Shown here: one piece after another, positions 1 through 8,914 of the stretch | Position numbering within the stretch: position 1 is the first letter of the stretch | Layout of the letters: every line of letters begins with the position of its first letter | Source of the DNA: Clostridium fallax | Lineage (GTDB): Bacteria > Bacillota > Clostridia > Clostridiales > Clostridiaceae | DNA length: 64,000 nt | Assembly (NCBI RefSeq): GCF_900129365.1 | Contig: NZ_FQVM01000011.1 | Coordinates: forward strand, 1-64,000 | Direction: 5' to 3' | The notes under the pieces: model-generated | The model's database searches: none | What the model was told of the DNA's origin: nothing | What the model saw: only the letters and a program-made list of their open reading frames with translations | Program-made: the position numbers and the translations under genes

Positions 1-1
1 T

Positions 2-910
2 AACTATGAAGTAATTTCAGGATTTACAAAATCAAGTAAAATATTAATAATAAGTTCTATAGAATCAATTGAACAAATAGATAAGTTATTTAATAATTTA
101 ATTGAAAATAATATCTTAACTTATTGTTTTTTTAGTAATATCTATACTGATTTAAAGGATTTAAAAACTGCATTTTTAGAATCCTTTAAAGCTTTTTCCT
201 CTAGAATATTCTTTAAGAGTAACTCATTAATACATTTTAATAATATAAATTGTAATAAATTTATTTTACCAAGTAACTTAAGAAATGATTTTATAGTGCT
301 TATAAAGTCAAAAAATCTAAATAAAATTAAAGATATTATAAATAATTATTTAAATCTTATAGATAAATCTAAGGATATAATGGCTCTTAAATCCTTTATT
401 AATGATTTATTTGCCGCTTTATATTATGATAATTTAGAGGATAAGAAAGAGTCTTTAATATCAGATATTGACTACTTAACTAATAACTCTTTATATATAA
501 ATAAAAACATTAATGATTTAACAAATTTCTTGATAAAAAAAGTAGAACTTATAATTAATTCTAATAAAATAGCCCCCCTTCCTAATTCGGCATATACTAT
601 TATTAGAATAAAAGATTATATAGATAATAATTTTTCTTCTCAAAATATAACTTTAGAATTTTTATCAAATAAGTTTTATATAAATGCTTCTCATCTAAGC
701 TCTATCTTTAAAAAAATAACTGGTGATAATTTAGTTGAATACACAACAAAAAAACGTATTGAAAAAGCTAAATTATTATTAAAGGATAGTAATTTAAAAA
801 TAGGACAAGTTTCTGAAGAGGTTGGATATAAAGATTACTATTATTTTAGCAAATTATTTAAAAAATATGTGGGAATTCCTCCATCTAAATTTAAAAATAT
901 TAATTGTTAA
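2..910 (+). CDS. AraC-family (YesN-like) transcriptional regulator, 5' end outside window
   Basis: The reading frame is open from base 2 without a stop, so the gene begins before the window; the GTG at 296 is an internal codon rather than a credible start. About 302 residues are visible. The last ~100 residues form a double helix-turn-helix of the AraC type: a first HTH around LEFLSNKFYINASHLSSIFK and a second with the signature VGYKDYYYFSKLFKKYVGIPP. The preceding part, with a YTDLKDLKTAFLESFKAF stretch, resembles the linker of YesN-type response regulators that carry an N-terminal receiver domain. I infer a DNA-binding response regulator, but the receiver itself is not visible. A strong hairpin terminator follows. 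Its target genes cannot be read from this window. Confidence 0.85.
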   Translation, partial: NYEVISGFTKSSKILIISSIESIEQIDKLFNNLIENNILTYCFFSNIYTDLKDLKTAFLESFKAFSSRIFFKSNSLIHFNNINCNKFILPSNLRNDFIVLIKSKNLNKIKDIINNYLNLIDKSKDIMALKSFINDLFAALYYDNLEDKKESLISDIDYLTNNSLYINKNINDLTNFLIKKVELIINSNKIAPLPNSAYTIIRIKDYIDNNFSSQNITLEFLSNKFYINASHLSSIFKKITGDNLVEYTTKKRIEKAKLLLKDSNLKIGQVSEEVGYKDYYYFSKLFKKYVGIPPSKFKNINC

Positions 911-955
911 TTATTATTTTTATTAATTATGTATTATGAATTTACTTTTTATAAA

Positions 956-998
956 AAAGAGCTGTTTAAAATAAAATCCTTATTTTAAACAGCTCTTT
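956..998. terminator. Bidirectional intrinsic terminator
   Basis: A perfect 19-bp inverted repeat (956-974 with 980-998) has a 5-base loop and A/T-rich flanks. It lies between the convergent AraC regulator and MalY-like genes and can serve both. Confidence 0.85.
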
Positions 999-1029
999 AT
1001 ATATTTATAATATCTAATTAAATTTATTT

Positions 1030-2202
1030 TTAAAGTAAATCAATAGCTTTTTTTAATCTATTCATAGCCTCTTCAAGTAATATTCTTGGACATGCAACAT
1101 TCACCCTTATAAAGCCACTACCACCAGTACCAAAGACTGGTCCATCATTTACTCCAAGCTTTGCTTTTTCTCCTATAAATTTACTTAACTCACTATCACT
1201 CATATTCAATTTTCTACAGTCTATCCAAATTAAATAAGTTGCCTCTGTATCTATCATCTTTAATTTTGGTATTTCTTTTTCTATAAAATTTTTGCAATAA
1301 TTAATATTTCCTTTTATATAGTTTTTTACTTCTGCAAGCCAAGAAGCACCATATTTATATCCTGCTTCTGACGCTACTATCCCAAAAATATTAGGTCTTT
1401 CCATTCCACTTTTACTAAGCTCTTCATCATATTTTTCTTTAGTCTTATTATTAGGAATTATTATATTACCTAAATGTAATCCTCCTAAATTAAAAGTTTT
1501 ACTAGCAGAATTTAAAACTATTAGATTATCTTTAAATTCTTTCTCATACTTTAATAAACTTATAAATTTTTCTTTATCAAAAACTAAATCACCATGAATT
1601 TCATCACTAACTAATAGCACATTATATTTTTTACATATTTTTATTATGTTTTTAATTTCTGATTTATTCCATACCCTTCCTACTGGATTATGCGGATTGC
1701 ATAATATAAATATCTTAGCATTGTTTTCTTTTATTTTATTTTCCAAATCATTGAAATCAATTTCATATTTATTTTCTTTTAAAACCAAAGGATTTTCCAC
1801 AACTTTTCTATTATTATTTAAAATCACCTTCTTAAATTGATGATATACTGGTGGTTGAATTAAAATTCTATCTCCTTCCTTTGAAAAAGCTTTAACTATA
1901 AGACCTAAAGCAAAAACCAAGTTAGGTGAAACACTAATCCATTCTTTTTTTATATCTATTCCTTGATTTTCCTTATACCAATTTATTAAAGATTTATAAA
2001 ACTCTTCACTTTTTTCACTATATCCAAATATGCCGTGATTAACTCTTTTTGCCATTTCATTTTTTATTTCTTTAGGTGACTCAAAATCCATATCAGCTAC
2101 CCATAAAGGAATAACATCTTCATAGCCTATTCCTTCTTTACAAAAATCCCATTTTACAGAACCTGTACCAGTTCTTCTTTTATTTTCATCGAAATTATAC
2201 AT
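1030..2202 (-). CDS. MalY/PatB-type PLP-dependent aminotransferase/C-S lyase
   Basis: Product of 390 residues, fold type I PLP enzyme of the MalY/PatB branch (cystathionine beta-lyase activity, cytoplasmic). Evidence: N-terminal RRTGTGSVKWDF, VADMDFESPKEI near the start, the NPHNPVGRVW motif, the cofactor-region SDEIHGDLVF, and the Schiff-base lysine motif SASKTFNLGG. The frame is open upstream to 2268, but I choose the ATG at 2202 because a GGAGG sits 8 bases before it and homologues begin at this point (MYNFDENKRR). It is monocistronic, convergent with the regulator to its left and divergent from bioY. Family members act in methionine/cysteine metabolism or as regulators such as E. coli MalY; the exact substrate cannot be told. 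Confidence 0.9.
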   Translation of the reverse strand: MYNFDENKRRTGTGSVKWDFCKEGIGYEDVIPLWVADMDFESPKEIKNEMAKRVNHGIFGYSEKSEEFYKSLINWYKENQGIDIKKEWISVSPNLVFALGLIVKAFSKEGDRILIQPPVYHQFKKVILNNNRKVVENPLVLKENKYEIDFNDLENKIKENNAKIFILCNPHNPVGRVWNKSEIKNIIKICKKYNVLLVSDEIHGDLVFDKEKFISLLKYEKEFKDNLIVLNSASKTFNLGGLHLGNIIIPNNKTKEKYDEELSKSGMERPNIFGIVASEAGYKYGASWLAEVKNYIKGNINYCKNFIEKEIPKLKMIDTEATYLIWIDCRKLNMSDSELSKFIGEKAKLGVNDGPVFGTGGSGFIRVNVACPRILLEEAMNRLKKAIDLL

Positions 2203-2368
2203 TGTTAGTACCTCCAATGGCATTACCCCAAAATTTAATTCTCTAACTAAATTATAATATATTTCCATCTATTTAAATATATATATTTAAAATAGTCTAT
2301 CTCTCTTTAATTTAAATATGAAATTATTAATAATTTCAAAAGTTTTTGTTAATTTTGTTCTTAAAATA

Positions 2369-2397
2369 ATGACTAATTTATATTTTTCAATTATAAT
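2369..2397 (+). promoter_or_regulatory. Candidate promoter of bioYBD
   Basis: TATAAT at 2392-2397 with ATGACT at 2369-2374, spacer 17. A TTGTTAAT half-site at 2346-2353 resembles one arm of a BirA operator, but I see no convincing second arm. Confidence 0.45.
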
Positions 2398-2439
2398 ATA
2401 AAAATACTTTGAATATCAAAATAATTTTGGAGGTAATTT

Positions 2440-3003
2440 ATGAAAACTAAAAATTTAATTTTAGTATCTATATTCGCAGCACTTACAGCTATAGGAGCTT
2501 TTATTAGAATTCCCATTCCTTATGTACCTTTTACTCTTCAATATCTTTTCTGTGCTTTAGCGGGAATGGTTCTTGGAAGTAGATTAGGTGCCTTATCTCA
2601 AATAGTTTATGTGTTTATAGGACTTATAGGAATACCAGTATTTACTGAAGGCGGTGGTCCTAGTTATATATTTAAACCAACCTTTGGATATCTTATAGGC
2701 TTTATAGTTGCTGCTTATGTAATTGGAAAGATAACTGAAAATATAAAAACTTTAACTATGCAAAAAGCTTTTTTTATATCTATCATAGGACTAATAATTG
2801 TATATACTTTAGGTGTAGTATATCTTTATGAAATTTATAATCTATATTTAGGTCAAGTAAAATCAATAGCGTGGGCTATAAAATATGGAGCTTTATTATG
2901 TTTAGGTGGGGATATTATTGTATGCTTTGCTGGTTCTTTACTTGCAATTAGAATAGTACCTTATTTTAGAAAAAAAAGCGTACTTAAATCTCAATCAGCT
3001 TAA
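2440..3003 (+). CDS. bioY: Biotin ECF transporter S component BioY
   Basis: An integral membrane protein of 187 residues that binds biotin and works with an ECF energising module (EcfAA'T, not in this window). The BioY hallmarks are present: ALTAIGAFIRIPIPYVPFTLQ at the N-terminus, LAGMVLGSRLGALSQ, then a GxPVFTEGGGPSY-like segment (GIPVFTEGGGPSYIFKPTFGY). About six membrane segments are expected. GGAGG precedes the ATG by 8 bases. It is the first gene of a bioY-bioB-bioD operon, with 11 bases to bioB, so uptake and synthesis are coupled. Regulation by BirA is plausible from family knowledge, but no full operator is seen. Confidence 0.95.
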   Translation: MKTKNLILVSIFAALTAIGAFIRIPIPYVPFTLQYLFCALAGMVLGSRLGALSQIVYVFIGLIGIPVFTEGGGPSYIFKPTFGYLIGFIVAAYVIGKITENIKTLTMQKAFFISIIGLIIVYTLGVVYLYEIYNLYLGQVKSIAWAIKYGALLCLGGDIIVCFAGSLLAIRIVPYFRKKSVLKSQSA

Positions 3004-3014
3004 AGGAGAATTTC

Positions 3015-3998
3015 ATGATAAAATTTATAAAAACTTTAGAAAGCAAAATAAAAAAAGGTTATATAATAACCTACAATGAAGCTTTAAAATTATCCACTAT
3101 TGAAAATGAAAAAGATTTAGATCAATTAATGAATTCTGCATATAAAATTAATTTATTTTTTAATGGAAAAAAAGTTGATCTTTGTTCTATAATCAATGGT
3201 AAATGTGGTAAATGTTCAGAAGACTGTAAGTTTTGTGCTCAATCAGCTCACTATAAAACTAATATTTTAGAACATGAATTAGTATCTTATGAAAAAGTAC
3301 TAAAAGAGGCCAGGGAAAATCAATTAGAAGGATGTAGTAGGTTCTCTTTAGTTACTAGTGGTAGAGGTTTAGCTGGAGATGATTTCTTTAAAATTTTAGA
3401 AATTTATAAAAATCTAAATAAAGATACAAATATATCTTTATGTGCATCTTTAGGAATTCTAAATATATGTAATTTAATAGATTTAAAAAATTCTGGTGTT
3501 TTACTTTATCATCATAACTTAGAAACCAGCGAAAATTTTTATCCTAAAATATGTACAACCCATTCTTATGAGGAAAGAATAAAAACTATAAAATTGGCTC
3601 AAAAAGCTGGATTAAAAGTTTGTTCCGGTGGAATTATAGGTCTTGGTGAGACCTTTAACGATAGATTAGATTTAGCATTCTTACTTAATAAGCTTAATGT
3701 CCATTCAATTCCTATAAATATATTAAATCCTATTAAAGGAACACCTTTAGAAAATTCTAAACCTTTATGTGAAGAAGAAATTCTAAAAACAATATCTATA
3801 TTTAGGTTTATAAATCCTAAAGCATATATAAGATTAGCTGGTGGAAGAAATCTTATAAAAGATTATGGAAAAAAATGCTTTTTAGCCGGTGCTAATGCTA
3901 CTATAACAGGAAATTACCTAACTACTTCTGGAAATAAAATTAAAGATGATATAAAAATGATTAAATCTTTAAATTTGGAGGTTAAGAAAAATGACTAA
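3015..3998 (+). CDS. bioB: Biotin synthase BioB
   Basis: Radical SAM enzyme that inserts sulfur into dethiobiotin to make biotin. The 327-residue product has the CxxxCxxC iron-sulfur motif CSEDCKFC followed by AQS, the LLYHHNLETS segment (usually YNHNLDTS in homologues), the GGIIGLGET strand, and the NPIKGTPLEN and RLAGGR motifs late in the barrel. The length is normal for the family. AAAGGAGA precedes the ATG. The gene overlaps bioD by 8 bases, indicating translational coupling. No bioA, bioF or bioW is nearby, so the local operon covers only the last two steps of the pathway plus uptake. Confidence 0.96.
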   Translation: MIKFIKTLESKIKKGYIITYNEALKLSTIENEKDLDQLMNSAYKINLFFNGKKVDLCSIINGKCGKCSEDCKFCAQSAHYKTNILEHELVSYEKVLKEARENQLEGCSRFSLVTSGRGLAGDDFFKILEIYKNLNKDTNISLCASLGILNICNLIDLKNSGVLLYHHNLETSENFYPKICTTHSYEERIKTIKLAQKAGLKVCSGGIIGLGETFNDRLDLAFLLNKLNVHSIPINILNPIKGTPLENSKPLCEEEILKTISIFRFINPKAYIRLAGGRNLIKDYGKKCFLAGANATITGNYLTTSGNKIKDDIKMIKSLNLEVKKND

Positions 3999-4755
3999 AG
4001 GAATATTTATAACTGGTACTGATACTAATGTAGGTAAAACTATAATAACTGCCGCCTTAATGTATCTTCTTCGTTCTAATAGTTATAATAGCACTTATTT
4101 TAAAGCTGCCTTAAGTGGAGCTGAATCATCAGGTGACAAGCTCATTCCAATTGATACAGATATAGTGTGTAAGCTTAGTAATCTTAATGAAGATTATAAT
4201 CTTTTAACTCCTTATGTATATAAAACTGCTGTATCCCCACATTTAGCTAGTATTATAGAAAATAATCCTATAGATATTAATAAAATCAAAAATTCTTATA
4301 AAATCTTAAAAGAAAAATACGACTATATTATAGCTGAAGGTAGTGGTGGAATAATATGCCCCTTAATTAAAAATATAGGAAAAATCATAAATAATTCTAA
4401 TAAATTAAATAATAACTTTTATTTATTAGAAGATCTTATTAAGGATTTAAATATGGATGTAATCATAGTTACTAGAGTTTCTTTAGGAACTATAAATCAT
4501 ACTTTATTAACAATAAAATACTTAGAATCTGTAGGCATTAATATAAAAGGAATTATAGTTAATGAATACGAAAATACGGACTTATGCAATGATAATATAG
4601 ATATTATAACTAGCTTAACTACTGTTCCAATACTTGCAAAAATAAATAAAATTTCTAATAAAAACGATAAAGAATCTTTTTTTAAAGAGTTAAAAACATC
4701 TATAAAAAAATCCTTAAAAGTAGAGGATTTAATTAATGTTATGTCAGAAATTTAA
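3991..4755 (+). CDS. bioD: Dethiobiotin synthetase BioD
   Basis: ATP-dependent carboxylase that closes the ureido ring of dethiobiotin from 7,8-diaminononanoate. The P-loop GIFITGTDTNVGKT is at the N-terminus. Other family positions are PYVYKTAVSPHLAS and the acidic EGSGGIICPL motif around residue 117. At 254 residues it is slightly longer than the usual 220-240, with the extra length in the Asn-rich middle. GGAGG lies 9 bases before the ATG, inside the end of bioB. It is the last gene of the biotin operon; no clear terminator follows before the small gene at 4887. Confidence 0.93.
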   Translation: MTKGIFITGTDTNVGKTIITAALMYLLRSNSYNSTYFKAALSGAESSGDKLIPIDTDIVCKLSNLNEDYNLLTPYVYKTAVSPHLASIIENNPIDINKIKNSYKILKEKYDYIIAEGSGGIICPLIKNIGKIINNSNKLNNNFYLLEDLIKDLNMDVIIVTRVSLGTINHTLLTIKYLESVGINIKGIIVNEYENTDLCNDNIDIITSLTTVPILAKINKISNKNDKESFFKELKTSIKKSLKVEDLINVMSEI

Positions 4756-4886
4756 TATATTAAATTAAATTTTGTAAATATATAATTTTAAATTAACATA
4801 TATACTCAATTTATTAATTGATTTCATAGTATTTAAATCTCTTATTAGTAAAAAATAAAATTAATAAAATAAAGGAGGTTTATGCT

Positions 4887-5045
4887 ATGAAAAAAGCTTT
4901 AAAATCTGCTACAAATAATCAATGGGTTTCAACTGTTGAAAATTCTAATAAAAAGTGTGTTTCTTCTAATTCAAAAGAAAAAACTGCTACAGATAATCAG
5001 TGGACTACAACTTTAAAAAATGATTTAGATGTAGATGCTGAATAA
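4887..5045 (+). CDS. Small 52-residue peptide with two NQW repeats, unknown function
   Basis: The reading frame has an excellent ribosome site (AAAGGAGG, 8 bases before ATG 4887) and ends in TAA at 5043-5045, followed by a strong terminator at 5111. The peptide is hydrophilic, with no signal peptide or membrane segment and one Cys. It contains an imperfect internal duplication: KSATNNQWVSTVENS and KTATDNQWTTTLKND, about 27 residues apart. The two DNA copies differ at many third positions, so the amino-acid pattern appears selected. I do not recognise the family. It lies 131 bases after bioD and could be read from that operon or from its own promoter. Possibilities include a spore, regulatory or precursor peptide; none is supported directly. 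Confidence 0.7.
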   Translation: MKKALKSATNNQWVSTVENSNKKCVSSNSKEKTATDNQWTTTLKNDLDVDAE

Positions 5046-5110
5046 AAAATTTAATACTAAAATTATAAATCACAATTTAGTTTTAAATATTATTTATAAT
5101 TTATTAAAAT

Positions 5111-5138
5111 AAAAGGAGCATTTAAAAATGCTCCTTTT
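5111..5138. terminator. Bidirectional intrinsic terminator
   Basis: AAAAGGAGCATTT pairs with AAATGCTCCTTTT, with a T-run on both strands. It closes the small peptide gene and the convergent nucleotidase gene. Confidence 0.85.
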
Positions 5139-5146
5139 ATTTTTTA

Positions 5147-8100
5147 TTATGATATTTTTCTTTTTCTTTTCTTATCAATTTCTACAAATATTCCAAGAAT
5201 TATTAATGCCATTCCTAATTCTGCTGCTTCATTTGTTCCTACTATAGATCCTGTCTTTGGAATATCTGATTTTTTGTTATTCTTATTAGTTTTTGAAACC
5301 TTATTATCTTTATTTTGATTATTGTCATCTAAAATACTTTCATTTGGACTTTCAGTAATAACTTCATTATTATTAATAGTATCATTATTTTCATTTGGTT
5401 TTATATCTTGTGATGGATTTACCACTTCGTTATCATTTAATTTTGGATCTACTCCAGCTACTAAAGTACTATCATCAAACTTAAATGGAACATTTTTAAC
5501 CTCTTTAAGTTTGTTCATTATAGCATCTCTTATAGGCTCTCCTGTATCTACTACATCTTTTGCTCCAGAAAAATCATAATTATCTCCATTTGCATACATA
5601 AAATCGTTAGTTACTACAGGATAGTATTTATCATCATCAATTTTTGTTCCATCTAATAATCTCATTGAAGTTATTCTGTTTCCTTCTTTAGCATTTTTAT
5701 CATAATAAACTTTTACACCATAAAATTGACCCCAACCTATTTGAGTATTTTCTATTCCATTTTCTAATACTCGCTTAAGGTCTGATCCTTTAAGATTCAT
5801 AGTAACAAGTGTATTGTCAAAAGGCATAACTTCCCATAAATCACCAACAGTTATATCACCCTTATTTAAAGGTCTTCTTAATCCTCCACCATTAGTAATT
5901 CCTATCTTAGTATTTGTAACTTCTGTCATATACTTAGTCATAAACTGTCCTAATGGAGATAATCCAAGCCATCTATCATGAGGTAATTCACAATCAACAT
6001 TACATACAACTTCACTTAAAATAGGTTTTAATTGTTCATTATATTTATTAACAATAGCTTCAGTATTTGAATCTACTGGTAACTCTTTTACTCTTTTATA
6101 AAGTTGATCTACTGAATGTTTTACTGCTAAATTACCATTTTTATCAAATACTAAAGAAATTTTTGCTAAAGCTCTTCCATTACACATAGCTTGTATAATT
6201 GGAATATTATTTACCTCCCCATCTAAAAATTGATGAGTATGAGCAGAAATTATAGCATCTACTCCTTTAACTTTATTAGCTAAATCTGCAACTTCTCCTG
6301 TTATCTCCTTAGTATCTTGATTTTGCATTCCTCCTATATGACTTAAAATTAATACTGCATCTACATTTTCCTTATCTTTTAAATATTTTGCCCAATAATT
6401 AGCACTTTCTGCTGGATCTTTAAATTCTAATCCCTTTACATTATCTGGTTTAGTTTTAAAGGCAGTTTCTGGAGTTGCAAGTCCTATAAATCCTATTTTC
6501 TTTCCATCTTTTTCAATAACTTTATATGGTAAAGCCCAATCTACTGGCTTATTAGTTTTTTCATCATATATATTAGAAGCTATGAATTCAAAGCCACCTT
6601 CTTTTGCCCATTTAGGAATAAGTTCTCTTCCCCAGTCAAATTCATGATTACCTACTGCTGATATTTCAACTCCTACTTCCTTTAAGAACTTTGTAATAGG
6701 CTCTCCCTTTAATAAATTAGACATAGCACTACCTTGGTAAAGGTCTCCTCCAGCTACCATAATTGTGTTTGGATTTTCACTTTTTAACTTTTTAATTTGA
6801 GCTGCTAATTTAGCAACCCCGATATTTTTACCATGTTCCATTAATGAACCATGTAAATCATTAATGGATAAAACATCAATAATTTTATCTTCACTAGATA
6901 CTACTGATTTTAAATCATTCCATGTTATAGCTCTTGAATTATTTTCTGGCAAAGCTATTGTTCCATTATTTATTAATTCCTTAGCTTTTTCTCTTTTGTC
7001 CTTATCCCAATTGTTTCCTACTATCTTCCAGTTATTATCAACTTCTGGAGTAATAACTCCACCTTTTTCTTCTAATATGTAACGTCTTATTAAATCTCTA
7101 ATTCTTCCATCATCGCCCCATAATTTCTCTGAGTCAAAATATACAGGTATATTTTCTCCTTTAAATAAGTCCCCTAAAAGGTTTGATGATGCTCTATAGT
7201 TATTTATACAAAGTTTTATTTTATCAGTATCTTTAACTGAAACACCATTTTTAGAATATGTTAAATTCGTTATTCTTTCTCCTGGATTCTTAGATATATC
7301 TATATCATAATTTACACCAGAAAACATATCGTATAAATATCCTCTAAATTCAGGATTAAATGATACAGTTAAATCTCCATCTTTATAAGTATTAAAGTAA
7401 TTAGCTGTCCATTCCATATATTTTTTTAGTTGTTTTCCTGTAACTTCAAGTCCTATTAAAGTATTATCAAATTTATATATAGATGTCATTCCGGACTTAG
7501 TTATAGGGCCTTTTTTCATATTGGCATCATTTTTAAATACTGCTGCTGCAGATACATCTGCTCCACTATATTTTAATTGAGCTTTATTTATAAGATCAAT
7601 CATTGCAGTATCTTGGATTTGTGACTGTGTAATACCTTTTATTTCATTTGGAGGTACTAAATCTCCACCTTTTAATTCTCCAATAACTGTGCCTGCATCT
7701 TTTAAAGCTTTTTCATGAGAAGGTTTTAAAGCCTCTACTAATTCTTTATCTGGTTCTATGTTATTCATAGAAATAGCTTGGCCTTTAACATCTTTTAATT
7801 GATTTTCTAAAACATATTTTCCATCTTGATTTTTTGTTAAAGTAATATCAACTTTTGAAATTTCCCTAGCCCATTTATTAGGTTCTACTATTAAAACATT
7901 TCCTTCTCTTGTATTAACGGAAGTATGTGCATGGCCTGCTATTACTAAAGCAGCTTCTGGAACAGCCTTAGCTATTTCTCTTGCTGAATCTGTATTGCTA
8001 TATTCTGTGTTTTCTCCCACATGACATGATATTATTATTATATCTACTTTATCTTTTATTTCATCAGCATATTTTCTTGCTTCCTTAGATACATCTCTTA

Positions 8101-8701
8101 CTTCATAATTTTTTAGTAATGGACCATCCCATCTTTTTATATTAGGATTAGTTAAACCTATTATTCCAACTTTAACTTTCTCTTTTTCTGTTCCAATTTC
8201 CATTATTTTATAAGGATCTTTTTGTCTATTTCCATTTTTGTAAAGGTTTCCTGATAATACAGCACCTTTAAATTGACTGCTTATTTTATTAAGATTATCA
8301 ATTCCATAATTAAACTCATGATTTCCTAATACCCATACATCATAGCCTATTTTATTCATAGCAAACATCATTGGATGTGGATTATCATTTATAAATAGAG
8401 CTGATGAATTATCCTGTATAGAGTCCCCATTGTCTATTAAAATTGTATTAGGATTATTTTTCCTTAATTCTTTAACTTTTGTAGCTACTTGCGCTAAACT
8501 TCCTCTTAAATCTTTTGAATCAGTTGCATAATCATATGGCATAAATCTACCATGAACATCTGATGTAGCAAGTATTTGAAGAGTAATATTATTCTCTGCC
8601 GCTAATACTTTTGTAACATCAAATGGTGTTATTAAAGAAATTACCATAATAAATGCCACTAAAAATGTCATAAATTTCTTTGCAACTTGTTTTTTCTTCA
8701 A
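5147..8701 (-). CDS. Cell-wall-anchored bifunctional 5'-nucleotidase/2',3'-cyclic nucleotide phosphodiesterase
   Basis: Secreted surface protein of 1184 residues with two complete UshA/CpdB-type nucleotidase modules. A signal peptide (MKKKQVAKKFMTFLVAFIMV...) is followed by metallophosphatase 1 (TSDVHGRF, DNGDS, GNHEFNYG, AGHAHT; about residues 40-290), its C-terminal domain, then metallophosphatase 2 (INDLHGSL, GGDLYQGS, GNHEFDWG, SAHTHQ; about 605-830) and a second C-terminal domain with TNGGGLRRPLNKGD. An Asn/Lys-rich spacer leads to DIPKTG, a hydrophobic helix and KKRKRK, a sortase-type sorting signal with an LPxTG variant. The layout resembles B. subtilis YfkN. The start is TTG with GGAGGAG 6 bases before it. 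The likely role is scavenging phosphate and nucleosides from extracellular nucleotides. Confidence 0.92.
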   Translation of the reverse strand: MKKKQVAKKFMTFLVAFIMVISLITPFDVTKVLAAENNITLQILATSDVHGRFMPYDYATDSKDLRGSLAQVATKVKELRKNNPNTILIDNGDSIQDNSSALFINDNPHPMMFAMNKIGYDVWVLGNHEFNYGIDNLNKISSQFKGAVLSGNLYKNGNRQKDPYKIMEIGTEKEKVKVGIIGLTNPNIKRWDGPLLKNYEVRDVSKEARKYADEIKDKVDIIIISCHVGENTEYSNTDSAREIAKAVPEAALVIAGHAHTSVNTREGNVLIVEPNKWAREISKVDITLTKNQDGKYVLENQLKDVKGQAISMNNIEPDKELVEALKPSHEKALKDAGTVIGELKGGDLVPPNEIKGITQSQIQDTAMIDLINKAQLKYSGADVSAAAVFKNDANMKKGPITKSGMTSIYKFDNTLIGLEVTGKQLKKYMEWTANYFNTYKDGDLTVSFNPEFRGYLYDMFSGVNYDIDISKNPGERITNLTYSKNGVSVKDTDKIKLCINNYRASSNLLGDLFKGENIPVYFDSEKLWGDDGRIRDLIRRYILEEKGGVITPEVDNNWKIVGNNWDKDKREKAKELINNGTIALPENNSRAITWNDLKSVVSSEDKIIDVLSINDLHGSLMEHGKNIGVAKLAAQIKKLKSENPNTIMVAGGDLYQGSAMSNLLKGEPITKFLKEVGVEISAVGNHEFDWGRELIPKWAKEGGFEFIASNIYDEKTNKPVDWALPYKVIEKDGKKIGFIGLATPETAFKTKPDNVKGLEFKDPAESANYWAKYLKDKENVDAVLILSHIGGMQNQDTKEITGEVADLANKVKGVDAIISAHTHQFLDGEVNNIPIIQAMCNGRALAKISLVFDKNGNLAVKHSVDQLYKRVKELPVDSNTEAIVNKYNEQLKPILSEVVCNVDCELPHDRWLGLSPLGQFMTKYMTEVTNTKIGITNGGGLRRPLNKGDITVGDLWEVMPFDNTLVTMNLKGSDLKRVLENGIENTQIGWGQFYGVKVYYDKNAKEGNRITSMRLLDGTKIDDDKYYPVVTNDFMYANGDNYDFSGAKDVVDTGEPIRDAIMNKLKEVKNVPFKFDDSTLVAGVDPKLNDNEVVNPSQDIKPNENNDTINNNEVITESPNESILDDNNQNKDNKVSKTNKNNKKSDIPKTGSIVGTNEAAELGMALIILGIFVEIDKKRKRKIS

Positions 8702-8814
8702 TATAAACTCCTCCCAACCATTTATTAAAATAATGTGTAATTGTTTACATGTTATTAATTATAACATCATTTATTCTTTTTTCCAACAAATTCTATCATA
8801 TTCTACAAAAAAAA

Positions 8815-8872
8815 ATACTTTCTCTAACTAAAAGTTAACTTTATTTTTAACTTTATAAATTAAAGAAAGTAT
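8815..8872 (-). terminator. Two-tier terminator after hydA
   Basis: An outer 9-bp stem (8815-8823 with 8864-8872) encloses an inner 8-bp stem (8831-8838 with 8847-8854). On the minus strand it is followed by a run of nine T. Confidence 0.75.
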
Positions 8873-8914
8873 GTTTCAATATTTTATTAATATTATATTA
8901 TGTAAATTAAATTA

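Noticed and set aside
2281..2439. BirA operator before bioY
   Set aside because: Only one TTGTTAAT half-site is visible; the expected inverted partner about 15 bases later is not convincing.
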